The notes below the pieces were generated by a model, which searched no databases, was not told where the DNA came from, and saw only the letters and a program-made list of their open reading frames with translations. 64,000 bases of DNA from Oscillospiraceae bacterium. GTDB taxonomy: Bacteria; Bacillota; Clostridia; Oscillospirales; Ruminococcaceae. Each line of letters begins with the position of its first letter. Position 1 is the stretch's first letter. The translations under genes and the position numbers were made by a program. The stretch spans positions 269,976-333,975 of the forward strand of contig CABIYQ010000001.1 of NCBI GenBank assembly GCA_902362965.1, in the 5' to 3' direction. Below are positions 1 through 9,685 of this stretch, piece by piece.

Positions 1-1408
1 GTGCAAGTTCAGATAAATCGCCTGTCCCGATGACCAATCCATTATTTTGATTGGCAATATCCATTAATATCTGTGTTCTTTCTCTTGCCTGAGAATTTTC
101 ATAGGTAACATCATGATTATTAATGTCGTGACCAATATCTGAAAAATGTTGAATTACGCTGTTTCTAATATTTATCTCTTTAAGTGTTGCTCCGTATTGT
201 TCAGCAAGCTTGCATGCATTGCTGTAAGTTCGATCTGTAGTACCGAAACAAGGCATTGTCACAGCAATAATATCCTTTGGATTTAAATTAAGGTGTTTAA
301 ATGCGTTTACGGTTACAATAAGGGCAAGAGTTGAGTCAAGTCCGCCGGATAATCCTATAATTGCATTATTACAATTAGTATGTTTAATTCTCTTAGCAAG
401 ACCGATTGACTGCATAGCCGATATCTCTTTACATCTAGAGTGAATATCTTCGACAGATAACGGAACAAATGGGGTAGGAGAGATTTTATTATTTATTTGT
501 ACATCATGCATTTTAATGTCAAATGGAATTTTAATATATTTTTCGTTCTCCATTAATGATGATTTCTGAAATGTATTTGAACGTTTTCTTTCTGATTCAA
601 TTTTTTGAAGATCTGTATCAAAAATAATTATTCCATTGGAAAATCTTTCTGATTCAACTGATAATGCTCCATTTTCCGATATAATACTATGTCCTGAATA
701 AACCATGTCTGTTGTTGATTCGCCTATACCAGCATTGGCATACATATAAGTGCACAGTAAACTTCCTGATTGTGCTTTAACTATAATTCTTCTGTAATCT
801 GATTTTCCGATTATATCATTACTCGCAGATAAATTTACAATAATGTTAGCGCCTTCTTTAGCGAGCATAATGGAAGGAGAATCTGTAACCCACAAATCTT
901 CACAGATTTCAATTCCAAAAATAAATTCAGGCATATTCTTACAATTAAAAATATAGTTTGTTCCTATAGGAACAGACTTACCATAAAATATAGTTTGAGA
1001 ATTTTTTATACCCGGAGTAAAATGTCTTGCTTCATAAAATTCAGAATAGTTTGGAATATTTTTTTTAGTAATTAAAGCTAACAACTTTCCCTTTTGAAAA
1101 ACAGCAGCGCAATTATAAATTTTACCTTCAAAAGAATAAGGAAGACCGACAATATTTATCATATCGTAATCAGCGGTATCGTTTATAATTTTATTTAAAG
1201 AAAGAGCGGCTGAATCAAGTAAAGCTTTTTGAAAAAACAAATCACCGCAGGTATATCCGGTTATAGAAAGTTCCGGAAAAGAACACAGCATAACCCCGGC
1301 TTCATGTGCATCTTTTATCATATTTATAATACAACCTGCATTATATTCACAATCTGCAACTTTTAAATCCGGAGTAGCGCATGCAATTTTAACAAAACCA
1401 TGTTTCAT
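1..1408 (-). CDS. nadE: Glutamine-dependent NAD+ synthetase, 3' end cut by window edge
   Basis: The reading frame is open from ATG at 1408 (reverse) to the left edge, so the C-terminus is missing. The N-terminal part is a nitrilase-fold glutaminase domain (PELSITGYTCGD near the start, then GIEICEDLW carrying the catalytic Cys). The second part has the ATP-pyrophosphatase loop LSGGLDST of the synthetase domain. The family amidates deamido-NAD with glutamine-derived ammonia tunnelled between the domains, the last step of NAD+ synthesis in the cytosol. The start is preceded by AGAGGTATCCAAT. It lies about 80 bases downstream of the lnt-like gene on the same strand and may be co-transcribed with it. 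Identification is firm; only completeness is limited. Confidence 0.93.
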   Translation of the reverse strand, partial: MKHGFVKIACATPDLKVADCEYNAGCIINMIKDAHEAGVMLCSFPELSITGYTCGDLFFQKALLDSAALSLNKIINDTADYDMINIVGLPYSFEGKIYNCAAVFQKGKLLALITKKNIPNYSEFYEARHFTPGIKNSQTIFYGKSVPIGTNYIFNCKNMPEFIFGIEICEDLWVTDSPSIMLAKEGANIIVNLSASNDIIGKSDYRRIIVKAQSGSLLCTYMYANAGIGESTTDMVYSGHSIISENGALSVESERFSNGIIIFDTDLQKIESERKRSNTFQKSSLMENEKYIKIPFDIKMHDVQINNKISPTPFVPLSVEDIHSRCKEISAMQSIGLAKRIKHTNCNNAIIGLSGGLDSTLALIVTVNAFKHLNLNPKDIIAVTMPCFGTTDRTYSNACKLAEQYGATLKEINIRNSVIQHFSDIGHDINNHDVTYENSQARERTQILMDIANQNNGLVIGTGDLSELA

Positions 1409-1487
1409 ATTGGATACCTCTTAATAAATTCAATAATCATATATATTATAACCTAAATAAAAACAATATGCAAGAAAAAATTAACTT

Positions 1488-3020
1488 TTATTTGTATAAT
1501 TTTAAAGATTTTTTAAATTTAACAAATAAAATAATCTCTGCAATTTTTATATATATTGTTTTTAAACATAACCATAAGACTATAAAGCACGCTGGAATAA
1601 TTATTATATCTCCATATTTAGTATAAAATGTTATATTACTATTTGTATAAATATCAGCTGAAACAGTGTCAGAACAATTTATATTTGTTTTTTCAATTAC
1701 TTCGCCATTTGCAGATATGACAGAAGATACCCCTGTATTTGTACAGTTAATTACATATTTTTTATTTTCAACTGCTCTTAAAATTGAATGTGAATGGTGT
1801 TGGTAAAGAGGTATCTTTCTTCCAAGCCAAGAATCGTTTGTCAGTATAACAATTGCTTCAGCGCCTAGAGCCGAATTTTTAGATATATGATCCGGAAATA
1901 TTGATTCAAAACAAATACCGCATCCTAATTTACCTATTTCTGTTTCAATTAAAATTGATTCATCTCCTTTAGTAAATGGATTTGATATAAATTGAATATT
2001 ACTTTCAGTAAAAAATGGATTATATTCTCCGAACGGTACTAAAATTTGTTTAAAATATATTTTTGAATATTGTTTATTGGGGTACGCTGCCGCACAGGCA
2101 TTATATTGGTATTCTCCTTTATTGTACTGAGCGCCGAATAATATAGTTATATTTTTTTCATTACAAAATTCAAAAAGCTTTTGTTTTAATAAATTATTTT
2201 CAAATATACCTCTTGATAATGCAGTTTCAGGATAAATAACTAATTTAGTGTTATTATCTAAATTTTTATCCGTCAATTTTAAATATTTATCTAAAATGTC
2301 TTCCGGCGCTGTATTCCATTTTTCTTTTTTTGAAAAATTACCCTGTACCAATAAAACATTTTCAGCTTCACTGTTATTTTGTGTACCTTGAATAATTATT
2401 TCTCCAGCAATAGTATTTAACAAATATATATTTAATGCAAAAATTAAAAATATATATGATTTTTTCTTTTTATAAATAAAAAAACAAGCAATCATAAAAT
2501 TAATTAATAATATTAGGAAAGTAATAAATAATCCGCCTAGAATACTTGCAGTTTGTATAAATTTTATATCTTTAACAACAATATTGCATAGTCTGTTCCA
2601 GGGAAATGCAAATGGGACGAATTGTCCTTGCAGCCATTCTCCAAATATATATAAAAAACTTAAAATTAAAATATCTGTAAATATATAATTTGTATTTTTA
2701 TAAATAGTAAATGGAAGTATAAATATTATTGATAATAAAATTGAAATAATTAATAGTAAAATAACTGATATAATAATTCCTAAATACTTATTTTCAAAAT
2801 AATTAACTCCAATTGATAAAATCCATATGTCTGAAATACAATAAAATATAAATGTAAAATTAAACAAAATTAATTTCGTATGGCATTTATATTTTAAAAT
2901 TACATAAAAAACCGGTGAAATAGAAAAAAATATGGCAAACCATAAACAATTAATATTAAATGACAATGCTGATATTAGTCCAGACAACGCAGATATGCAA
3001 ATACATTTATTCTTATTCAT
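1488..3020 (-). CDS. lnt: Apolipoprotein N-acyltransferase-like membrane protein
   Basis: A 510-residue protein. The first ~200 residues are strongly hydrophobic with several membrane helices, followed by a carbon-nitrogen-hydrolase (nitrilase-type) domain. The expected catalytic triad is visible: Glu265 in VIYPETALSRG, Lys324 in YFKQILVPFGEY, Cys370 in GCGICFESIF. These sit near the spacing of the E. coli enzyme, and the length matches (about 512). The family transfers a third acyl chain to the N-terminal Cys of lipoproteins in the membrane. It is classically a diderm and actinobacterial enzyme, so its presence in a putative monoderm Firmicute is of note. Very AT-rich. Good family confidence; the substrate in this host is inferred. 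Confidence 0.88.
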   Translation of the reverse strand: MNKNKCICISALSGLISALSFNINCLWFAIFFSISPVFYVILKYKCHTKLILFNFTFIFYCISDIWILSIGVNYFENKYLGIIISVILLLIISILLSIIFILPFTIYKNTNYIFTDILILSFLYIFGEWLQGQFVPFAFPWNRLCNIVVKDIKFIQTASILGGLFITFLILLINFMIACFFIYKKKKSYIFLIFALNIYLLNTIAGEIIIQGTQNNSEAENVLLVQGNFSKKEKWNTAPEDILDKYLKLTDKNLDNNTKLVIYPETALSRGIFENNLLKQKLFEFCNEKNITILFGAQYNKGEYQYNACAAAYPNKQYSKIYFKQILVPFGEYNPFFTESNIQFISNPFTKGDESILIETEIGKLGCGICFESIFPDHISKNSALGAEAIVILTNDSWLGRKIPLYQHHSHSILRAVENKKYVINCTNTGVSSVISANGEVIEKTNINCSDTVSADIYTNSNITFYTKYGDIIIIPACFIVLWLCLKTIYIKIAEIILFVKFKKSLKLYK

Positions 3021-3136
3021 TTTAAAATCCTGTTTTTATAAAGTCATAAAATTATATTTTCAAAAAAAATAAAAAATATTCTTTATTGTTTGTTGTTTTA
3101 ATTAATTATAATATTTAGATAAAAGCAAAAATCCTC

Positions 3137-3165
3137 TTGCAATTTTGTGAAAATTGTTGTATTAT
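3137..3165 (+). promoter_or_regulatory. Sigma-A-type promoter for the rightward gt2-WG-pur operon
   Basis: TTGCAA at 3137-3142, a 17-base spacer, and TATTAT at 3160-3165. It lies about 35 bases upstream of the ribosome binding site of the glycosyltransferase gene. No other clear promoter separates the following genes down to purD, so this may drive a long transcript. Read by eye; not experimentally supported. Confidence 0.5.
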
Positions 3166-3198
3166 ATTATAGTATTGTTAGGTGTTAGGAGCTTTTAC

Positions 3199-4167
3199 AT
3201 GGAATTGATTTCAATTATTGTCCCTTGTTATAATGAACAGGAAGTTCTTCCGATGTTCTACGATGAGATTACAAAAACTATGAATGACATGAAAGTTGGT
3301 AATTCTCAGCTGGATTTTGAATTGTTATTTATAAATGACGGTTCAAAAGATAATACTTTAAATATGCTTAGGGAATTAGCTTATAAGGATAAACATGTCC
3401 GTTATATTTCTTTTTCCCGAAATTTTGGCAAAGAAGCAGGAATGTATGCCGGTCTTGAAAATTCAAAAGGTGATTATGTGGTTATTATGGACGCTGACTT
3501 GCAGCATCCTCCTGCATATATTCCCAAAATGTATGATTATGTTAAAAATCATGGATATGACTGTGCTACTACACGCAGAATAAACAGAAAAGGCGAATCT
3601 AAAATACGTTCATGGTTTGCAAGAAAATTCTATAAAATCATGAATAAAATTTCCCAGACTGAAATAGTAGACGGCGCTCAGGATTTTAGATTTATGACGC
3701 GTCAGATGGTTGATTCAATATTGTCTATGAAAGAATATAATCGCTTTTCAAAGGGAATTTTCAGCTGGGTAGGATTTAATGTCAAGTATATAGAATATGA
3801 AAATGTTGAAAGAGCTGCGGGTACTACAGCCTGGTCATTCAGTAAGTTATTCTCATATTCACTTGAAGGTATTTTTGCTTTTTCAACTGCGCCGCTTGCT
3901 TTGGCTTCTCTTCTCGGCATATTAAGCTGTCTGATTGCATTTATAATAATTATTGCCATTGTTATTAAAACGCTTGTATTTGGAGAAGATGTTCAGGGGT
4001 ACCCGACTATTGTTTGTGCAATTTTCTTTGTGGGCGGTTTACAGCTTTTTTGTATAGGTATTCTTGGACAATATTTATCTAAAACTTATCTTGAAACTAA
4101 GCAAAGACCAGTGTATTTGATAAAGGAAACTGAACAATTTGTAAAAGATAAAAATGAAAAAGATTAA
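3199..4167 (+). CDS. Family 2 glycosyltransferase (DPM1/GtrB-like) with two C-terminal membrane helices
   Basis: A 322-residue protein starting at ATG 3199, preceded by TTAGGAGC; an upstream in-frame codon at 3154 has no such site. The N-terminal GT-A domain begins ISIIVPCYNEQEV and has the metal-binding motif MDADLQHPP. SRNFGKEAGMYAGL is typical of the dolichyl/undecaprenyl-phosphate sugar transferase subgroup. Two hydrophobic helices follow in the last ~90 residues. The family moves a hexose from a nucleotide sugar to a polyprenyl phosphate at the cytoplasmic membrane face, for cell-wall polymer or protein decoration. Sugar and acceptor cannot be read from sequence. Its stop overlaps the next gene by 14 bases, indicating translational coupling. 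Confidence 0.88.
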   Translation: MELISIIVPCYNEQEVLPMFYDEITKTMNDMKVGNSQLDFELLFINDGSKDNTLNMLRELAYKDKHVRYISFSRNFGKEAGMYAGLENSKGDYVVIMDADLQHPPAYIPKMYDYVKNHGYDCATTRRINRKGESKIRSWFARKFYKIMNKISQTEIVDGAQDFRFMTRQMVDSILSMKEYNRFSKGIFSWVGFNVKYIEYENVERAAGTTAWSFSKLFSYSLEGIFAFSTAPLALASLLGILSCLIAFIIIIAIVIKTLVFGEDVQGYPTIVCAIFFVGGLQLFCIGILGQYLSKTYLETKQRPVYLIKETEQFVKDKNEKD

Positions 4168-5179
4168 TAAAATAAATATCAGTGACAAAAACAATAAAAT
4201 GAACTGGCATATAAAATTAATGTTTATTTTTTTGTTCTGTACTTTAGTTGTTATGTTAGCGGCATTAATTAAATTTTATTATGATGTTAATAAAGAAAAT
4301 AATCAGGCTTATCTGGATTCAAATATTATTACTGATCTCAGTACTGATAAAACTAACTATAAAATTATTAGAAATGACGATGGTATGTTGGGTATTGTTG
4401 ATAGTGAAGGCAGGTCGGTTATTGAGCCGCAATGGGATAACATTTATATTCTGAATTCAAATCGATTTGCCGTTCAAAAAAAGATAAATGACGTTCTTAA
4501 AATGGGTATAATCGATAGTGATGAAAATTATATTACTCCATTTATTTATACCAAATTTATTTCTGTCGATAACGATTATTTAATAGGTTATTTTGAAAAT
4601 GAAACGGGCTTTTCTGTGTTTGATACATGCGGTAACTTAATTACTGATAAAAAATGGTTGAAATATCAATATGATAAAGACAATAAAAAATTAACTTTAT
4701 CAAATGATTCTGGAGACTATATTTTCTTAAATGATAATAATAAAATAATATGTTCGGAAATTAAATTCTCACGAAAAATAAAATCAGAAATTAATATTAC
4801 ATTTGATGTTAATAATGCTGAATTAATAGAGCAGACAAATTCAGATGATTTATTTGATATTTTTAATATCATGTGCACATATTTTGAGGCTCTTACCTCA
4901 AATAATATGGAGGAAATTAAAAAGATAACCAATGATCAATACTATTCGTCTCTTTCACTAAATAATTTTTTTAATAATTGTGAAATTAAAAATATATCAA
5001 ATGTAAAAATTGAAAAGTTTATTTCGGAAGAATATACATATATCTTATCTGTAGAAGTAATTTATGATTATAAGAATCATGAAAAAAATATAAAAAATTT
5101 AAAATCTTTATTGTCGCTGATGGTTATTAAAGACGGCGATTCAATGATATTAAAAAGTATTAATAAAGAAGAATTATAA
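4154..5179 (+). CDS. Membrane-anchored WG-repeat-like protein of unknown function
   Basis: A 341-residue protein. A short basic cytoplasmic N-terminus is followed by one membrane helix at about residues 20-42. The predicted extracellular part contains WG/KWG-repeat-like units (GMLGIVDSEGRSVIEPQWD, then KMGIIDSDENYITPFIY). The C-terminal ~130 residues are charged, Asn/Lys-rich and show no family I recognise. The start lies inside the end of the glycosyltransferase gene, so the two are likely co-translated and may act together at the envelope. Only 21 bases separate it from purE, so it also appears co-transcribed with the purine genes. No enzymatic motif is visible. Confidence 0.75.
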   Translation: MKKINKINISDKNNKMNWHIKLMFIFLFCTLVVMLAALIKFYYDVNKENNQAYLDSNIITDLSTDKTNYKIIRNDDGMLGIVDSEGRSVIEPQWDNIYILNSNRFAVQKKINDVLKMGIIDSDENYITPFIYTKFISVDNDYLIGYFENETGFSVFDTCGNLITDKKWLKYQYDKDNKKLTLSNDSGDYIFLNDNNKIICSEIKFSRKIKSEINITFDVNNAELIEQTNSDDLFDIFNIMCTYFEALTSNNMEEIKKITNDQYYSSLSLNNFFNNCEIKNISNVKIEKFISEEYTYILSVEVIYDYKNHEKNIKNLKSLLSLMVIKDGDSMILKSINKEEL

Positions 5180-5200
5180 AATGGAAAAGGTGATTAAATT

Positions 5201-5704
5201 ATGAGTAAAAAAGTTGCTGTTATTATGGGGAGCGACAGCGATCTTCCCGTTGTTAAACAAGCTGTTCAAAAACTTAAGGAATTTAATGTTCCGTTTGAAG
5301 TGCATGTAATGTCAGCACACCGTACTCCTGAAGATGCGGCTGAATTTTCCAAGCATGCTCAGGAAAACGGTTTTGGAGTAATAATATCCGCAGCCGGTAA
5401 AGCAGCGCATTTGGGGGGAGTTTTAGCAGCTCATACAACGCTTCCTGTAATTGGAATTCCAATAAAATCATCAACCTTAGACGGTCTTGACGCTTTACTT
5501 TCAACTGTTCAGATGCCAAGCGGCATACCTGTAGCAACTGTGGCAATTGACGGTGCGGTAAACGCTGCGATTCTTGCTGTACAGATTCTTGCATTATCTG
5601 ATAAAGAATTATCAGATAAACTTGTTGATATGAAAAAACAAATGTCAGAATCAGTTAAAGCTAAAGATAAAAAAATTTCTCAGGAAATAAATAATTTAAT
5701 TTAA
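5201..5704 (+). CDS. purE: N5-carboxyaminoimidazole ribonucleotide mutase / AIR carboxylase (PurE)
   Basis: A 167-residue protein with the PurE signatures MGSDSDLPVV, SAHRTPE and AAGKAAHLGGVLAAHT, then VQMPSGIPVATVAI. Length and motifs match the bacterial (class I-like) branch. Class I PurE normally rearranges N5-CAIR made by PurK to CAIR in de novo purine synthesis. No purK is adjacent or elsewhere in the window, so the CO2-incorporation step must be supplied elsewhere or PurE may use AIR plus CO2 directly. Preceded by AAAAGGTGATTAAATT. It is the first of eight consecutive purine genes. Confidence 0.95.
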   Translation: MSKKVAVIMGSDSDLPVVKQAVQKLKEFNVPFEVHVMSAHRTPEDAAEFSKHAQENGFGVIISAAGKAAHLGGVLAAHTTLPVIGIPIKSSTLDGLDALLSTVQMPSGIPVATVAIDGAVNAAILAVQILALSDKELSDKLVDMKKQMSESVKAKDKKISQEINNLI

Positions 5705-5720
5705 TTTGGAGGAAAGTTAA

Positions 5721-6440
5721 ATGGAAAATATTGTTAGAACAGAACAGCTTTATGAAGGCAAAGCCAAAAAGGTTTTTGCAACAAATAATGACAACTATGT
5801 TATTGTCGATTACAAAGATGATGCTACAGCATTCAACGGTGAAAAAAAAGGTACCATAAATAATAAAGGGGTCATTAATAATAGGGTGACTAATCATCTT
5901 ATGAAACTTCTAGAAAAAAATGGTATACCTACTCATCTTGTCGAAGAAATTTCAGACCGTGAAACAATTGTAAAACGTGTAACAATCGTACCTCTCGAAG
6001 TAATAGTAAGAAATATAGCCGCAGGCTCACTGTCCAAAAGAATAGGTTTAGACGAGGGTATAAAACTAAACAAAACAGTTTTAGAATACTGTTATAAAGA
6101 TGATGATCTTGGAGATCCAATGGTAAATGAATATCATATAATGGCAATGGAATGGTGTACAAAAGATGAATTGGATTTGATTGCATCTTACGCACTTAAA
6201 ATTAATGATATACTCTCTGAATATTTAAAGGATCTTAATATTGAATTAATTGATTTTAAGCTGGAATTCGGCAAGACATCTGACGGCACTATTGTACTGG
6301 CAGATGAAATTTCTCCTGACACATGCCGTTTCTGGGACAGCGTTACTCATGAAAAGCTTGATAAGGACAGATTCAGAAGAAATATGGGCGGCGAGGAAGA
6401 CGCATATAAAGAAATTATGAAAAGACTTCTGGGAGAATAA
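5721..6440 (+). CDS. purC: Phosphoribosylaminoimidazole-succinocarboxamide synthase (SAICAR synthetase)
   Basis: A 239-residue protein, the usual bacterial length. Conserved signatures are YEGKAKKVF near the N-terminus, VPLEVIVRNIAAGSL in the middle, and IDFKLEFGK with LADEISPDTCRFWD toward the C-terminus. It condenses CAIR with aspartate using ATP to give SAICAR. A strong GGAGGAAAG site precedes the ATG, and the gap to purE is 16 bases. It follows PurE in the pathway as well as in gene order. Confidence 0.97.
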   Translation: MENIVRTEQLYEGKAKKVFATNNDNYVIVDYKDDATAFNGEKKGTINNKGVINNRVTNHLMKLLEKNGIPTHLVEEISDRETIVKRVTIVPLEVIVRNIAAGSLSKRIGLDEGIKLNKTVLEYCYKDDDLGDPMVNEYHIMAMEWCTKDELDLIASYALKINDILSEYLKDLNIELIDFKLEFGKTSDGTIVLADEISPDTCRFWDSVTHEKLDKDRFRRNMGGEEDAYKEIMKRLLGE

Positions 6441-6467
6441 TTTTTTCATCTGAATGGAGTAAAATTT

Positions 6468-7889
6468 ATGTTTGATCAAATAAAAGAAGAATGCGGCGTA
6501 TTCGGTATATACAGTAAAGATACTATGGATGTCGCATCTCAGACATACTTTGCATTATATGCTTTACAACACCGAGGACAGGAAAGCTGCGGAATTGTTG
6601 TAAATGACAAAGGTATTTTGTCATATCATAAAGATCTTGGTCTTGTTCCTGATGTTTTTAATGAAGGGAATCTGAGAAAACTTGGTATGGGTAACATAGC
6701 TATAGGACATGTAAGATATTCTACTACGGGTAAATCCAATCGATCAAATGCTCAGCCTTTAGTTGTCAGGCACATAAAAGGACCTATGGCTATAGCTCAC
6801 AATGGAAATCTTGTCAATGCAAGAGATTTACGTGAAAAATATGAATTAAACGGCGGAATATTTCACAATACAAATGATACTGAAGTAATTTCATATGCAA
6901 TAACAGAACAAAGGTTAATTCAGCCGTCTATTGAAAAAGCAGTTGAACAGGCTATGTATAAGTTTAAGGGAGCATATTCTCTTGTTATCATGTCTCCTAA
7001 AAAACTCATAGCTGCAAGAGATCCTCAGGGATTCAGACCGCTTTGTATGGGTGAAACGGAAACGGGCGCTATTGTTTTTGCTTCTGAAAGCTGTGCTTTG
7101 GACAGCATTGGTGCACGATTTATCAGAGATGTTGAACCGGGAGAGATTATCATTGTTGATAAAAACGGAGCGCATTCTTTAAAAACCCATTGTGGTCAAA
7201 AAACCTCCATGTGTGTATTTGAATATGTGTATATTGCACGTCCCGACTCTGTTATTGAAGGTTCGAGCGTACACCAGGCAAGATTAAACGCAGGAAAAAA
7301 ATTATGGCAGGAATCTCCGGTAGAAGCGGATGTTGTTGTGGGTGTTCCGGACAGTGGTCTTGACGCTGCTTTGGGATTTTCAATGGCGTCCGGAATACCA
7401 TACGGCGTTGGATTTATAAAAAATCGGTATGTCGGCAGAACTTTTATTCAGCCTAGCCAGTCTCAGCGGTCTAATTCGGTTAGAATAAAACTGAATGTAA
7501 TTAAAGATGTTGTCAAAGGAAAAAGGGTAGTATTGATTGATGATAGTATTGTACGCGGCACAACAAGTGCAAGAATAGTTAATCTTATACGTGAAGCCGG
7601 AGCAACAGAAGTTCATATGCGTATATCCAGTCCGCCGTTTACAAATCCATGTTACTTTGGCATTGACATCGACAGTAAAGAAAATTTAATTGCCTGTCAG
7701 ATGAGTATTGAGGAAATTGCAAAAGAAATAGGCGCCGATTCATTGGGATATCTAAGTATTGAAGGGGTTAAAAATATTGCTGAAAATGCAAAATGTAATT
7801 TCTGTACAGGATGCTTTACGGGAGAATATCCTATAAGAGTTCCTAAAGAAATGCCCAAAGATAAATTTGAACGTAAAATTGACGAATAA
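6468..7889 (+). CDS. purF: Amidophosphoribosyltransferase (PurF), Bacillus-type with Fe-S site
   Basis: A 473-residue protein. The N-terminus has a short propeptide ending before Cys9 ([10 protein letters not shown]), the N-terminal-nucleophile glutaminase residue exposed by processing. The phosphoribosyltransferase half contains the PRPP-binding motif [14 protein letters not shown]. The C-terminal cysteines in [13 protein letters not shown] fit the [4Fe-4S]-containing, oxygen-labile Bacillus-type enzyme. It catalyses the committed step of purine synthesis, PRPP plus glutamine to phosphoribosylamine. Preceded by TGGAGTAAAA. The Fe-S type suits an anaerobe. Confidence 0.97.
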   Translation: MFDQIKEECGVFGIYSKDTMDVASQTYFALYALQHRGQESCGIVVNDKGILSYHKDLGLVPDVFNEGNLRKLGMGNIAIGHVRYSTTGKSNRSNAQPLVVRHIKGPMAIAHNGNLVNARDLREKYELNGGIFHNTNDTEVISYAITEQRLIQPSIEKAVEQAMYKFKGAYSLVIMSPKKLIAARDPQGFRPLCMGETETGAIVFASESCALDSIGARFIRDVEPGEIIIVDKNGAHSLKTHCGQKTSMCVFEYVYIARPDSVIEGSSVHQARLNAGKKLWQESPVEADVVVGVPDSGLDAALGFSMASGIPYGVGFIKNRYVGRTFIQPSQSQRSNSVRIKLNVIKDVVKGKRVVLIDDSIVRGTTSARIVNLIREAGATEVHMRISSPPFTNPCYFGIDIDSKENLIACQMSIEEIAKEIGADSLGYLSIEGVKNIAENAKCNFCTGCFTGEYPIRVPKEMPKDKFERKIDE

Positions 7890-7912
7890 ATAAATTTTTG
7901 GAGGATCATTTA

Positions 7913-8947
7913 ATGAAAAGCTTTTCTGAAAGTTATAAAAAGGCCGGTGTTGATGTTACAGCTGGTTACAAAGCTGTTGAACTGATGAAAGTTCATGTTC
8001 AAAAAACTATTACAGACGGCGTTATATCCGGTATCGGTGGTTTTGGAGGCTTATTTGAGCCTGACCTGACAGGTATAAAAAAACCTGTATTTGTTTCAGG
8101 TACAGACGGCGTCGGCACCAAATTAAAAATTGCTTTTTTAATGGACAAGCATGATACAATTGGTATTGATTGTGTTGCTATGTGCGTCAACGATATAATT
8201 TGCTGTGGTGCAAAACCTCAGTTTTTCCTTGATTATATTGCTGTCGGTAAAAATTATCCTGAAAAGGTAGCAGAAATAGTATCCGGCATCGCAGACGGAT
8301 GTGTACAGTCAGGATGTGCGCTTATCGGCGGCGAAACAGCTGAAATGCCGGGTTTTTATCCTGTTGATGAGTATGATGTAGCAGGATTTGCAGTAGGGGT
8401 TGTAGACAAGGAAAAAATACTGAAGCCGGAAACTCAAAAAGCTGGGGATATATTGATTGCAATAAAATCCAGCGGAGTACATTCTAATGGTTTTTCATTA
8501 ATAAGAAAAGTTTTTACGGTCAATGAACAAACTCTGGCAAGACATTTCTCTGATCTTGGAACAACACTTGGCGATTCTTTACTCACGCCTACAAAAATTT
8601 ATGTAAAACCAATTCTTTCATTACTTGAACAAGTTAATGTTAAAGCAATTTCTCATATTACAGGCGGAGGATTTTATGAAAATATTCCCCGTTCACTGCC
8701 AAAAGGTATATCTGCACAAATCTGCAGAAATAATGTTCAGATTCTTCCTATATTCGACTTGATTGCAAGAACAGGTCATATTCCGGAAAGAGACATGTTT
8801 AATACGTTTAATATGGGTGTGGGAATGACTGTATCTGTTGATAAAAATAATGCTGATAAAGCGGTTGAAATTTTAAATAATTCAGGTGTTGAAGCATATA
8901 TTTTAGGCGAACTGGTTAATAGCGATGAAGGTGTTATTATTAATTAA
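7913..8947 (+). CDS. purM: Phosphoribosylformylglycinamidine cyclo-ligase (AIR synthetase)
   Basis: A 344-residue protein with start ATG at 7913, directly after the GGAGG site at 7900-7904; an in-frame upstream TTG overlaps that site and is rejected. The N-terminus has [10 protein letters not shown], followed by [12 protein letters not shown] and the nucleotide-binding region [14 protein letters not shown]. Later motifs are [13 protein letters not shown] and [14 protein letters not shown]. It closes the imidazole ring of FGAM using ATP to yield AIR. PurL/PurQ/PurS, which make FGAM, are not in the window and must lie elsewhere. Confidence 0.96.
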   Translation: MKSFSESYKKAGVDVTAGYKAVELMKVHVQKTITDGVISGIGGFGGLFEPDLTGIKKPVFVSGTDGVGTKLKIAFLMDKHDTIGIDCVAMCVNDIICCGAKPQFFLDYIAVGKNYPEKVAEIVSGIADGCVQSGCALIGGETAEMPGFYPVDEYDVAGFAVGVVDKEKILKPETQKAGDILIAIKSSGVHSNGFSLIRKVFTVNEQTLARHFSDLGTTLGDSLLTPTKIYVKPILSLLEQVNVKAISHITGGGFYENIPRSLPKGISAQICRNNVQILPIFDLIARTGHIPERDMFNTFNMGVGMTVSVDKNNADKAVEILNNSGVEAYILGELVNSDEGVIIN

Positions 8948-8959
8948 GCGAGGTAAATT

Positions 8960-9610
8960 ATGAATATATCAGATAAGCCCTTGAAAAATATTATTGTTTT
9001 AGTTTCCGGAGGAGGAACTAATTTACAGGCGCTTATTGACGCTCAGAATAATGGACAAATTATCGGCGGCAAAATATCGTGTGTAATTTCATCAAATCCC
9101 AATGCATACGCATTGGTAAGAGCAAAAGAAAACGGTATTCCTACCAGAATAATTCCAAGAAAATCATATAAAGATAATAAAAGCTACAGCGAGGCAGTCT
9201 TGGAAGCCCTCTATGAAGAATATGCTGATTTAATTGTTCTTGCAGGATTTATGACTATTCTTGATAAAAGTATCGTTAAGGCTTATCCTTATAAAATAAT
9301 AAATGTTCATCCTGCTTTGATACCATCATTCTGCGGTCAAGGATTTTATGGTTTAAAAGTACATGAAGAAGCATTAAAATATGGAGTTAAAATAAGCGGA
9401 GCTACTGTGCATTTTGTAAATGAAATTGCAGACGCAGGCGCTATCATTATGCAGAAAGCAGTTGCTGTTAAAAATGATGATACTCCGGAAAAACTTCAAA
9501 AGCGTATTATGCAGGAAGCAGAATGGAAAATTCTTCCTGAAACTGTTTCGTTATTTTGTCAGGATAGAATTGAAATTAATAATGGCAAAGCATACATAAA
9601 GGAAGATTAA
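8960..9610 (+). CDS. purN: Phosphoribosylglycinamide formyltransferase (PurN)
   Basis: A 216-residue protein. It opens with IIVLVSGGGTNLQALIDA and contains the folate-site motif INVHPALIPSF with conserved Asn and His, followed by the loop GATVHFVNEIADAGAII. It transfers a formyl group from 10-formyl-THF to GAR. The 12-base spacing from purM and a GCGAGGTAAATT site support operon expression. The 5-formyl-THF cyclo-ligase at 29,420 is also part of this organism's one-carbon pool. Confidence 0.96.
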   Translation: MNISDKPLKNIIVLVSGGGTNLQALIDAQNNGQIIGGKISCVISSNPNAYALVRAKENGIPTRIIPRKSYKDNKSYSEAVLEALYEEYADLIVLAGFMTILDKSIVKAYPYKIINVHPALIPSFCGQGFYGLKVHEEALKYGVKISGATVHFVNEIADAGAIIMQKAVAVKNDDTPEKLQKRIMQEAEWKILPETVSLFCQDRIEINNGKAYIKED

Positions 9611-9685
9611 GTTAAAAAACAATATTTCTGTACTTAAAGCAAATTATATATACATTTATTTTGAAATAACAAAGAAGGGAATATT

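Noticed and set aside
5100..5200. Purine riboswitch or PurR-type control looked for before purE
   Set aside because: Only 21 bases separate purE from the preceding gene and no aptamer-like structure is seen; the operon promoter lies much farther upstream.
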